Source of the DNA: Hysterangium stoloniferum
Taxonomy: Eukaryota > Basidiomycota > Agaricomycetes > Hysterangiales > Hysterangiaceae
Direction of reading: 5' to 3'
Length of the DNA: 64,000 bases
Assembly (NCBI GenBank): GCA_015178975.1
Contig: WHVD01000060.1
Coordinates: 372,001-436,000 of the forward strand
Of the stretch, positions 46,736-57,581 are shown piece by piece. The translations under genes and the position numbers were made by a program. Every line of letters begins with the position of its first letter. Positions within the stretch are counted from its first letter, which is position 1. The notes below the pieces were generated by a model, which saw only the letters and a list, made by a program, of their open reading frames with translations, ran no database searches and was not told the origin of the DNA.

Positions 46736-48267
46736 CCTATATCGGACCCTCGCTGGTACACCCGGAATCCCCCAGGTCCATCATTTTGGTCAAGAAGGCC
46801 TCCATAATGTCCTCGTCATCGACCTCTTCGGCCCAAATCTTGAAGATCTTTTCGACATGTGCGGGCGCAAGTTTAGCGTCAAGTGTGTTTGCATGTTAGC
46901 GCGGCAGATGGTGTGTATTTAACTGTGTATATTTTGAGGATATGTGCTCATATTATACGGTTAACAGCTAACGCGGGTACAAGCTATACGCGACAAGAGC
47001 CTTATATATCGTGACATAAAACCCGACAACTTTCTCATCGGTGCGCCGGGGGACGAAGAATGCAAATACTATCTACGTGATCGGTGAGCACCTTAACTTT
47101 GACCGTCTGTCTCCGCATCTAACGTTTTTCTCTAGACTTTGGCATGGCTAAACACTACCGCGATCCAAAGACAAGGCAACACATTCCCTACCGAGAACGG
47201 AAGAGCCTCTCAGGCACGGCCCGATACTTGAGTATAAACACCCATCTCGGTCGAGGTAAGTTTTCGAATGTATCGCCATAGCAGCTCAAACCCATTACCC
47301 TAACCCTAGAACAATCACGCCGCGACGACTTGGAGGGACTCGGCCATGTGTTCATGTACTTCCTCCGCGGCGGTCTTCCATGGCAAGGTCTCAAGGCACA
47401 GACCAACAAGCAGAAGTACGAGAAAATTGGGGAAAAGAAGCAAACGACACCGATTGCAGAGCTTTGTGAGGGCTTCCCAGGTAAGTTATAGGCTCATTGA
47501 TCTTCGCTGCCTTCGTGATATCGGTGTCATCCTAAACCCCTGGCATCACACCCCTTTCTTCATGAGTCATCCACTTATCTCCTGTTCACTACTCGTGATA
47601 AAACAAACATTGATCCATTCTCTGCTCCTCTCGTAGGCGAATTTGCAATTTACATGAACTATGTCCGCAAGCTCGGCTTCGAAGAACAGCCTGACTACGA
47701 CTTTCTCCGCGAACTCTTCTCCAAAGTCCTTAAGTTCAACAGTGACGTCGACGATGGGGTCTTTGATTGGATGTTGTTGAATGGCGGAAAAGGGCGGGAA
47801 GCTGGTAGTGTGCGTGGATTCTGCTTCGTTGATTTTATTCGAGGCAATAGACTTGGACGCTAATGATATCGTGTACTTTTCTTTGTAGAGCTCGGCCCTA
47901 TTGGCACAAGCCCACGCAACAGGAGGAACGGGCGGAGCAGGCCGCGATAAAGACCGTGAACGCGAGCGGGAGCGACGGCATCGCGCCCATCGAGAGCAGC
48001 GCGAACGCGAAAGGGAACGTGAGCGGGAAAGGGAGAGGGAACGCGATCGTGACCAACCAACGCTGATGCCTACACCCCCAACAACGACTGCATCACCTGG
48101 CAAAAGACGCACAGCTAATAGGTGAAATTATTTTCTCGATCCTCACCTTTGAACTAACCGCCGCGTGATTCCCTCAGTGTTCAACCGCTGCTGCTGGATT
48201 ATCCAACATTGCCATCCCCCCTCAATCCCGGCGCGGCAGTGCCCTCCCAATGGGTGGTGGGCTCTGA
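46728..48267 (+). pseudogene. Casein kinase 1 lacking the N-lobe, fused to copia sequence
   Basis: Exons encode [39 protein letters not shown], then SLIYRDIKPDNFLIG (catalytic loop with D, K, N intact), [20 protein letters not shown] (DFG intact), [40 protein letters not shown] and KLGFEEQPDYDFLRELFSKV. An Arg/Glu-rich tail with PTTTASPGKRR follows. This is CK1 of the membrane-type (Yck/CK1-gamma-like) fungal class. The sequence begins at the alpha-C region, so the glycine loop and ATP-binding Lys are missing. An extra T before the ANTIYVIDFG segment (about 47,062) shifts the frame. Introns of 45-60 nt are retained, so this is a genomic copy, not a processed cDNA. It probably makes no active kinase. 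Confidence 0.8.
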
Positions 48268-48767
48268 CGATTTTCCATTCAAGTATTTGCTACATGGACC
48301 GTATTTAAGTAATAAATGTCGTTCAGCTATCAGCGAAAGCCAAAATAACCGAGTGTCCTTTATCATTGTATGTAATTGAATATTAGGTACCGGAGTAGCC
48401 ACCTGACGCTACTATAAAAATGGAACATATCTATCTATCTATCATATTTATATACATAGAGCTCAGGTAGATAAGTCAAAAGTGACCATAGAATGAAGCT
48501 GATATTGTTTTATATTAAGTGGAGAAATTGTTGGTAGTTATCTAGACCACGAAAGATGTTAACTTGTAAAGGTCTTATAGTCTAGTTGTAATATTGTATC
48601 ATTGTGAGTATGTAAGCTATTAGTTGGTCGTGTGTTCGCTTCGTGTTTTGTGTAAATTAATTAAATATCATTTGCTCCGTGTACCTCTTGGGCGCCTAAT
48701 CATCAGCCACAATGAGAGCTAGTAATCAAAGATTTAATTAAAGCTGGGACAAACATAAGAGGGGAGG
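48268..48767. other. Element interior after the kinase; (ATCT) microsatellite
   Basis: No gene seen. A short (ATCT)n tract lies at about 48,430-48,450. The rest is AT-rich. Confidence 0.45.
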
Positions 48768-49010
48768 GTCCTGTCAGGTTGTTTGACCAACCGACCTGCT
48801 CCACCCTTTTTTATTTTTATTTAGTTGACATGACCTGTCCAAGCCTGAACAGGCCTGTTCAGTCCACGTGACCTGTTCAGGCCTAAGCAGGTCACCTGAC
48901 TAGCCTGGACAGGCCATGTCCAAGTCTTCCACGGAATCAGGCCTGATCCGTCAGTCGGCAAATCTGAGCGTCTGACTGACCTGCTCAGGCCTGCTTAGGT
49001 CTGAGCGGAG
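48768..49010. repeat. Right subterminal repeats
   Basis: Many copies of CCTGNNCAGGCCTG-like strings (for example CCTGAACAGGCCTGTTCAG, CCTGCTCAGGCCTGCTTAGG), counterpart to the left subterminal block. Confidence 0.7.
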
Positions 49011-49381
49011 GTTTTCTATTTTTGTGACAGGAGTGATATGAAGCATAAAGGTGCCATACGGACTGTGTGGGCTATGGATGATGTTCAAGTGTGAGAGATG
49101 GTTATTGAAGCATGAAAACACACCTAACACTTCCGGGCATGCTTGTTGCAATGAGCAGTCGTACAACCGCAGAAAAAAAGCACTGCTGGATCCCTAAGAG
49201 ACTGAGATTTCCATGGTTCCAAGAACCAAAATAGATGGCAGGTTTAGAACTGCATCTTCAGCCTCCCCAAAGGCCAGGCGCATCCCACCGACATACACAT
49301 TTCTCCCTTACCTAGCTATCTTTAAGCGAAATCTTCTTATGGACAATCTAGGCTAGCCCATGTATAGATAGTATAGTTACG

Positions 49382-50362
49382 TGTTAGAATGAAAGAAGGG
49401 AAGGGGGATCGGGGCACAGAATAGTGACCCTAGTGGACAAATAGACCACCACTCATACTCAAACTCAGACTCAGATTGACCGCATGGTGGACAGAACCAA
49501 AGCCATGGATAAGGACTACTATGGATACATGTGGGTACTTAGGGTTCCGAACCACATATTCCAACACTCCCACCTGGTGAGAGAACCAAAAGAACAAAAC
49601 TCCCACCAGATTGAATAATCCACCAATAGTCCAAATTAAAATGCTCCCACCAAATCTTGCCAGTAATAACCAAATAAAAGATGACAAGAGAAGTCTCCAC
49701 ATGAAAAGAAAGTTTTAATAAAGGTTGGGAGTTCCATTGTGAAAGGAAGTGGGGGCAGATGAAAAATAAAACCAAAATACTAGCAAATCCAGATTAAACA
49801 CATCCAGGAAATCCAAAATCCATCAAAGGAGACACTGGTAGTGCTCATGGGAGGATCATAAGGGAAAGGAATGTTGTTAGACCAAAAATTCCATCAGAAA
49901 CTAGTTGTGGCTCTCTCCACAATGTCTACAAAACTCCAGATGACGACTGTCACAATGGTGTGACACAGTGTGACATTGGTGTCACAGGTGTCTGCTGGCG
50001 GATGTTGGGGGCTGCACAGAGGCAACAACAGTGCATGGTGATATAAAACATGAATGAGTTGTGGATGGATGTTGCAAGATGGTGCTGTGAGCAGAAGAAA
50101 GAAATTGGTGAAGTGGATCCCACAGAGATCAAAGAATAATGGAGGGTGTTGCCAGGGCAATGCCGGGGCCCATAACCTGTTAGAATGAAAGAAGGGAAGG
50201 GGGATCGGGGCACAGAATAGTGACCCTAGTGGACAAATAGACCACCACTCATACTCAAACTCAGACTCAGATTGACCGCATGGTGGACAGAACCAAAGCC
50301 ATGGATAAGGACTACTATGGATACATGTGGGTACTTAGGGTTCCGAACCACATATTCCAACA
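49382..50362 (+). mobile_element. TRIM element: 981 bp with identical 185-bp LTRs
   Basis: The direct repeats 49382-49566 and 50178-50362 are identical by eye. They start TGTTAGAATG and end TATTCCAACA, and are flanked by a perfect 5-bp duplication TTACG (49377-49381 and 50363-50367). The 611-bp interior has no gag or pol and no convincing ORF. The left LTR is followed by CTCCCACCTGGTGAGAG, which may be a primer-binding site, and GCCGGGGCCCATAACC precedes the right LTR. This fits a terminal-repeat retrotransposon in miniature, mobilised in trans. LTR identity implies a recent insertion. Confidence 0.85.
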
Positions 50363-50367
50363 TTACG

Positions 50368-51189
50368 GTGCACCATAAATGCACCTAAATTGAATCTCTC
50401 TCTCTCTCTCTCTTTACTTCATCCATCTCATTTGATTTATGTCGAATGTCCAAGTCACTCAAGCGCGCGCGTTTTCATAACGAAATTCAAGATGAAGTCA
50501 CACCGCGTCACTCTCGCCAAACCGAAACCACCGTCATGTCGTCCTCATACACACTTCAGTATGTGCTGGTATGTTATTTCAACCTGATTCTGGTACAGTG
50601 ATCACTCTGCCCTCGCCTTCTCCTTGGGTAGCCCTCTTATCGAATGGGAACTGTTCGCATTCATCACTCGTTGGTTCAGCACGCTACATTATCTCTCCGT
50701 TTACGCATTCTCACATTTTCCATTATATTACTAGGAATATAGCTCCCGTCATCACTCCTAAGAGAACACTCAACCTGCAAGCAATCCGAGATTGGGGCGG
50801 GCTGACCAAACATCCTTCATAATCACTTTGTCATGCGTGACGCCTTCATCTTCGCTGGTCAAAACCCCCCGTATCTCCAGCACAGAGCCCATCCAGATGG
50901 GTTACAGTGCGGGCATTAAGGAGAAGCTTTGGTAGAGATATCCGGAAGGGGAGTAGGCTGTGACGGAGAGACTGGAGTGTGGTCGGGGAGGCGAGGAAAC
51001 AAGGTTGTTTCGGGTTAGGGAGGTGATGTAGCGTTGACGTGTGAGGATGGGCGTAGTGGAATTATGGAGGGCAGCAACGAGGGTAACGGGAGGCAACAGG
51101 GCAGTGACAATGGGTCTGTAGAGGCAGAGGTCGGCATGGTGGTGCAGATGTGTGGAATGCATCAATCGGGGGCGATATTGAGATAGTCT
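50368..51189. other. No recognised gene; (CT)n microsatellite
   Basis: A (CT)n run lies at about 50,393-50,413. ORFs on both strands, including a histidine/proline-rich minus-strand one at 50,902-51,264, show no recognised domain. Confidence 0.35.
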
Positions 51190-52089
51190 TTGATTCTGGC
51201 GGTGGCGGCAATGAATCTGAGCTGGCGCTGCGATGGCGCAACATTCAAGTAAGAAAACTGCCATTTATTTCTCTCGCTTCATGATTCGCTCTCCCTCATA
51301 GGATTGGCTCCTCCAGACTTTGTTTGCTCCTCCGGGACCCCCGGTGGACCGTTGTTTCCTGTTCTGTTGGTCTGGGGTTCATCTAAATAAATTAAGATTG
51401 AGCACGCAAAAACATACAAAACTTTTTGTATGATAATGACCCACCACATCGTGCAAGAACCGTCTCTAGCCGGTGAGCGCGTTCGCGGACGTAGTACATG
51501 TCACTTTTCAGACATCGTCCTATCAAGTTGTGAATTTCTTGAGTAGGAATTTGGGAGCGCATTTCGTCTGCAGCAGCATTAAATATCTTAACATATCTCA
51601 ATGAGAAGAGACTTACCGAATTCCGAAAGTTGGTCTATGATGGTGGCACGCATATAATAGTCGTCGTTGTCGTCTCCGTCGGTTTTGAGGCTCAAGACGG
51701 ACTTGAAAAAACTTTTAAAGTCAAATGTCTTTATCTGAGCTCGAAATACGTCTATAGTCGATAAGTGCTTTAGGGATTTAGTTGGAAATATTATTGTGTA
51801 CTACCATGTTGCAGCATGTTGGCAAGGAATGACACCCAAGAATATAACTCATACAAAGTGTACCTCACAGCGTTCTCATTCAAGAAAATGTGGTTGACAA
51901 CAGCGTCGAAGATGCCAGACGACAAAATTGCTTTGCGTCCATCATCAGAGGTGGGGTTCAGATATCGTAAAAACACCGCCAAGTCGAACCATTACTAACC
52001 ATAGTGCATGAAGGTGCTAATGAGACGGGCGGGCAATGAAACTTCAAAAAATGAATCGTTTGCACAACGCTGGAGGACGTTAGAAGACA
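51190..52089 (-). pseudogene. Extra tandem copy of the DUF2235 gene C 3' end
   Basis: Aligns over its whole length with about 52,086-52,985. It includes RSQIPTQEIHNLIGRCLKSD, TSDDGRKAILSSGIFDAVVN and an own stop codon (51279-51281, after NPMRESES). The start of both units reads GGCAATGAATCTGAGCTGGC. It is a roughly 890-bp direct duplication placed downstream of the stop of gene C. Confidence 0.8.
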
Positions 52090-52162
52090 GCGGCAATGAA
52101 TCTGAGCTGGCGCTGCGATGACCAACATTCAATTCAGAAAACTGCCATTTATTTCTCTCGCT

Positions 52163-55100
52163 TCATAATTCGCTCTCCCTCATAGGATTGGCTACTGCAG
52201 ACTGTGTTTGCCCCTCCGGGACCCTCGGCGTACCGTCATTTCCTTTACTGCTGGTTTGGGGTTTATCTAAATAAATTAAGATTGAGGAGAAAAAAAAACA
52301 AAAATTTGTGTATGATATCGACACACCACATCGTGCAAGAACCGCCCCCAGCCGTTGAGCGTATTCGCGGACGTATTGCTTGTTACTTTTCAGACATTGT
52401 CCCATCAAGGTGTGAATTTCTTGAGTGGGAATTTGGGAGCGAATTTCGTCTGTAGCAGTATTAAATATCTTACCATATGTCAATAGGGAGATACTTACCG
52501 AATTCCGAAAGTCGCTCTAAAATTTGGGCAGGCAGATAATAGTTGCGTGCGTTGGGTTCGAACCTCAAGACGAACTTGAAAAAATTTTTATAGTCAAATG
52601 CCTCCATCTGAGCTCGAAACACATCTGTACTCGATAAGTACTTTAGGGATTTAGTTAAAAATATTATTGTGTATTACCATATTGCATCATGTCGGCAAGG
52701 AATGACACCCAAGGCAATAACTGAGGTAGAGTTATAGCGTTGTTATTAATGAACCTGTGGTTGACATCAGCGAAGAAATTGTGGTCGACAACAGCGTTGA
52801 AAATGCCAGACGACAAAATTGCATTGCGTCCATCATCTGAGGTAGGGTTCAGAGATCATACAAACACCGCCAAATCAAACTATTACTAACCATATTCCAT
52901 GAAGGTGCAAATGAAACGGACAGGGAATGAAAATTCAAAAAATGGAACTTTCGAGGCGAGACCCTCAAAAAGGATGGTTTCACATTTCTCGACGACGTTG
53001 GAAGATAAGATTCGACTTCGCAACTCGTCTGTCGTTGATTGAGTTAAATTAGCGGATATTGTACGGCGCTTACCATTTTGCGCCATCACGCGTAAGACCT
53101 CACTAATCATCAAGTAATCACTGCTCCACTCAATACCAAGCCACGACCGAAAATCCATCGTATGCAAAGCAGATTCAATAAAATTCGATGCCAACGTGAA
53201 ATGGTTTAGGTCGACTGATATTATTTAGTTGATGACTCTGACACGGAATGCACTTGGCGTACCGCTTGCACAGATATGTGCTAGTGACCTCCAGGAGAAC
53301 TTGCGAATCCTCTTATCGCTATCTCCCAGCCCATCTCGGAGGGACGCAAGGCATTGTACCCAGTCAACCCTGCCGCGAATCTCATCTATATGACATGAGC
53401 GACTTATCACCGATATTTTATGGCACTGTACCATCGAAAGCCAAGCGCGCTGCAAATTCGATGCCAGGCATGCAAACCCTTTTGTCCTTATTGGAGAGCG
53501 GGGATAAAACGGACTGAATAATGCCGGCGTTCATCAGGTGACGGCGGACGGCATCTATCATACAAGTTAACACGTGCACTATTTCTGTCCGTTCACCAGC
53601 TTTACCGTTGTTCAAAGCACCCTTTAGTGCAGCAGGTGACCAATTTCGGATGTCCCCTAATTTTGATTGCTGTGGGTATGCTAGAAGTTTCTTAAAAAAT
53701 GCTTCGTCACACGTGCTGAGAATCTTCAAAAGACAGTTTATGAATGATGAGTCAACATGGCGATCTTTTCTATGAAAATGATACCAGGGATGGAAGAATC
53801 GATCGATGCTCTGGGGATGATATGCAAGATGATGGATTATAGTCGATCTAAGTTGTGAAGGAAAGTGAGGCATGAGTGACGCCAAGCGATCACTGGAGCA
53901 CAAAGCTTCCCGCCCCCAGTCTACAACATATAGATTAGTATGCGTTGCGAAGATATAATAGGTGAATTTAGGAACATGACTTGAGCATAATTTCCAGACG
54001 GTGCAGTCCCCCCGTTCGGTCAGCTGCACTTTCAATCATTTTCATGATGTGCTCCGTGGCATCGGCATCAAACATATCAAGTTCGAATAGATCTTTCTTG
54101 TCGACCTCAATTCGCCGTGGGAGGTCATACTCGGCTTCCCGCTTATGAGGGCTCACGTAATCGGACCATCTTCCTTTACCCACAGGAAGAAGGGCCTTGG
54201 GCAAATATGGTTCCACACAATATCCCAAGGAGACGTGCACCTTCTGTCCTCGTTGTATTTGGCGTCCCCGACCACGATGGGGCCTTGTATGTTAGAAAAA
54301 TTAGTATACTCATCTCATATTGACCGCATGTGCGTACCACCAAGTGACACTATCGGCTGACTGGTAAGATAGTTGTTTCATAGGTAGATACTCCAGAATT
54401 TGCCAAGGAAGCGTCAGGGATTCACGCATTGAGCCTAGCTCATCCCAATTCCAGGTTACATTGGAACGGTCTAGTTTCAGACCTGCCCACACAGCTTCAA
54501 AGGACATCCATAGGAAGGAAGGGTGTCTGCGGTCTAGGTTGCCATTAACAACGTTCCCTCCACCTCTGCACATCGTAGTGAGTTAGCATGGAGGATATTG
54601 AAGAGATAACATCAATAAACTGACATATCTGAATGGGTTCCAGGGAACCACACCTCCTTGATGTGCGGAATTTGCTGTGGTGGCTGTCTCCTTTTCGGAA
54701 AGGTAGGGATTGGTCGGGTCCGGTTGTTATGCGGAGCATGTTGCGGCGGATTCTCCGATGATTCTGCGAAAAGCAGTCATAACAAAGCCATGCTGTTATG
54801 TAACGACTTGCTTTCATCAACCATGACTCCACCACACGCGTACTCGGGAAGGAATTTAACTCGGCGCTCATCGAGGGCCAGTGCATGGCGGAAATAACAA
54901 GTATGATCCAATTTCACCGTGCCCGGAAGATTCCGACCTCTCACAATCCCGATGGAGGAGACGGTATCCCTGGTAATGCATAGGGGTCATTATTAATAGG
55001 AGTCCGACCAACCGGGTAATGAATCGTACCAGACCCCAATAAAATGCACTCGGACGCCTTTTCTCGAGAAGGTATCCTTGAAACGTTTTGCCAAGTTCAG

Positions 55101-56279
55101 GGGCTCTGATGGTGACGACGACCGTGGTGATCTCTTGAACGGATTGTGGTAATTTCGAAAGATTCCAGATTTAAAAACTCCCTTATCCTTGGGAACAGGT
55201 GTTCCATTCAATTCCGTAGACGGGTCTGCCGATTGATGCTCCTGTTCAATAGGTTCCTTTGGGAGAGATGACCTCCTTTTCCATGGGCTTGAAAAGCGAC
55301 AGCTAGGTCGCGTGGTCCCATCGCTCCTTGGATCTGCATATAACTCGTATGCACTAGTATGACCTCAGTAGTCTCCTGGGATTGATATGCGGAAACCTGT
55401 CTCACAATGGAATCTGTTCTTCATTTCCTTTGTATATGAGACCAACCTAATCATATCAAGATCTTGTGGAATCTTCAGATGGTTAATACAGCGTAATAAC
55501 TTACTTTGTCAATCATTCCGGCCAAAACGCGCACTTGATAAGCGCCGCGTGAAAATCCTATCATACACGGGTGTGATCATTTAATGAGTGTCATACAGTA
55601 CCAAATTTGTTCTACCTCACCGAAAAAATAAATTTTGTCCCCATCTTGGTAATTATCGGCCAACCACCGGTATGCACTGATCACAATCTTCTCAAAATTC
55701 CTTGGAGATGCGGTGTTTAGTTGACTACATGCTAGACACAATGTTGACATACCAGGCAATCGCCAAATCGATTTTATTATTAACAACTTGTTTCAGGTAA
55801 CTCCAAGACTTCCAAGAGGGTTTAGCATAAGTACCGACACCACTGTTATAGTAAGTGAGTTGTGTCCCGTCATCCTTCACGAGCTGACTGTATAGCTCGA
55901 TGACATTAGTATTCTGCAAAGCAAAGCCTAAAACATTGTAAAACTTCTGGAAGATATATGAAGTTACCTCTTCCCCAAATTGATTGGAGGTACCGTCAAT
56001 GCAGACGATCAAATTTCTGCCAGTCTTCCCCTCAGGTGGGGGGTTACATCTGCATCGAGTTTCTTCGGGATTTTGACTGCATGGTGAGCGAGTAACACTA
56101 AGTCGAACATCAATGATCGACACTATTAGTACATTACTGACCTTGGGCTGTCGGTCTTGTCGGTCTTGTCGGTCCTGTCGGTCATCTTGCTCGAGCAGGA
56201 TGGATATCGTCTGGATGGTTTGGAGACACCATCTAGCTCCTTTTATTTCGACGAAAGACGCCGTCAGATTAGAGTTCAT
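52163..56279 (-). CDS. DUF2235 hydrolase with HEAT-like C-terminus, paralogue C (most complete)
   Basis: A multi-exon gene of the DUF2235/Tle1-like alpha/beta hydrolase family; bacterial relatives are phospholipases, but the fungal substrate is unknown. From the start (MNSNLTASFVEIKG at 56279, or ATG 56297) it reads RNLIVCIDGTSNQFGE, NTNVIELYSQLVKDDGTQLT, YRWLADNYQDGDKIYFF, nucleophile elbow GFSRGAYQVRVLAGMI, VRVHFIGVWYDS (predicted catalytic Asp), FPGTHSDIGGGNVVNGN (predicted His) and RRHPSFLWMSFEAVWAGL. A middle domain (GRGRQIQRGQKVHVSLGYCV) and HEAT-like blocks follow (IRGRVDWVQCLASLRDGLGD, IRKFSWRSLAHICASGT). It ends RESEL at 52163. Introns are 45-65 nt. A repeated DRQDRQDRQ stretch sits near the N-terminus. 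All key motifs are intact by eye. No signal peptide is seen. Confidence 0.8.
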
Positions 56280-56299
56280 TCCGGATAGGAACTTCAATG

Positions 56300-56977
56300 C
56301 TGGCGAAGATTCAACATCAATCAGTGGAGTGAGTAGAAACCGTCAAAGTCGGCACTGAACTAATGGACCAGAGAAAAGCAAGACAGACGTGTTAAGAGAT
56401 GAACTATATATCAACTATATCACCTTTATAGCGCCATCTCCTAGGCCCTCTTCCCTCACTGGTGCATTTGTGCCATTGCCGAAGCATTTTTTGAAATATC
56501 TTCGGGCCGCGGGAACATTTCCGCTGGTGTGTGGGAGCACTCCACCTTTTCGCACGCTCAAAGGAAGCCTGGAGACCTAACTTGGAGTCATGTGATAGCC
56601 CATGTCATGCTACGCTGACAGCTAGTGAGAGGAACCTTACAAAGGGGGGTGTTGAACAGCAATTTGGCTGTGTCAGCGACTCGGTAATGACGCATAATCT
56701 GCGACTGTTATGTAGAACAACAAGAGTACAATAACTAATAATAGTTGTTGTGCTCCTCTTCAAGATTATAATTAGCTAGTAAACGTATTTAAAGACAGCT
56801 CTTAGTGAGCAAGAATAAGCACTCAGAATCTCCTCGATTTACAGGGGGTTTGCCTGTCCACTGATCAGCAGGCAAACAGCCCGAGTGTGAGATGGAGGAA
56901 GATGCCGCACTTCCCCATCAAGACACTAAAGGGTGGGAGGGAGAAATATTTTATCAAACTGGAACGGACTAATCTCA
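56300..56977. other. Upstream region of DUF2235 gene C
   Basis: The first part (to about 56,460) matches the upstream regions of copies A and D and is the likely promoter. The remainder has no recognised gene. Confidence 0.4.
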
Positions 56978-57581
56978 TTAGTCCGTGTTCTTTGTAATGG
57001 GAGTGTTTCCCTTTTAAGCTCCGCCATTGTGCAGTCAGCTCCCGCCGCCTTTTGTCTCTTGCCACCATCATCTGAGTGGCCGGCCCTCAAGGATTGCTCA
57101 GCCTTTCCTTAATTTTCTTTTTCCCACCATCCCACCCTTTCCTGCTCCTTTATTGCCCTAAAACTCGTAGTTTAGATTGAGCTTTCATGTATTTACTGTT
57201 AGTTTGGCATGCTGTTGGGCTCGCTCATGTCCCCATCAGCATGTTTTGCGCAATGGAGCCTGCGGCCCCTGGATTCGCTTCCACCGGGGGTCCGCTCACC
57301 CAAACACGGACAGAGACAAAGATAACGATGTGGTGCGCTAACTGAAGTGGTGCCCTGTCTCACCTTAGTCAGCACCCTCTGATCCCGAAGCTCTCGTTGT
57401 TCGCAATGGGTTCAGTAGGTATAATATTATAAAACTCCGAGTTTTGTGGGATAGTGGGAAAAAGAAAATTACTTAAGGAAAGGCTGAGCAATCCTTGAGG
57501 GCCGACCACTCGGACGATGGTGACTCACGATGGCGGAGCTTAAAGGAAGAAACATTCCTATTACAAAAAATGCGGACTAAC
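56978..57581. mobile_element. Foldback element, 604 bp
   Basis: The inverted arms 56978-57133 and 57448-57581 share ATTAGTCCG at the outer ends, GGATTGCTCAGCCTTTCCTTA in the middle and TTTTTCCCACNATCCC at the inner ends. The roughly 314-bp centre is GC-richer and lacks ORFs. No target duplication is certain. Confidence 0.65.

Larger units (their letters stand above)
43849..49029. mobile_element. 5.18 kb TIR element carrying host kinase sequence
   Basis: The ends are short imperfect inverted repeats (TGTCGGAAAAATCCGAAAA on the left; the right end in reverse is TGTCACAAAAATAGAAAA), with GG on both sides. Subterminal blocks rich in CCTGNNCAGGCC-like motifs occupy about 43,866-44,055 and 48,768-49,010. 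Inside, all on the plus strand, are a truncated integrase-like transposase, a copia reverse-transcriptase fragment and a casein kinase 1 gene. The empty site is known from the 17.9 kb repeat. Confidence 0.7.
43783..49297 (+). repeat. Dispersed repeat split by the 5.2 kb element
   Basis: 43783-43848 and 49030-49297 are the two halves of the 330-bp repeat seen intact at 17,915-18,245. The break coincides with the TGTC/GACA ends of the element, and GG is present on both sides. Confidence 0.75.

Noticed and set aside
47567..48112. Minus-strand Arg/Ser-rich ORF resembling an SR protein
   Set aside because: It is antisense to the Arg/Glu-rich tail and preceding exon of the plus-strand CK1 copy, whose splice sites and motifs are clear.
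50902..51264. 120-codon His/Pro-rich minus-strand ORF beside gene C
   Set aside because: No recognised domain; part of it overlaps the duplicated 3' unit of gene C in another frame.
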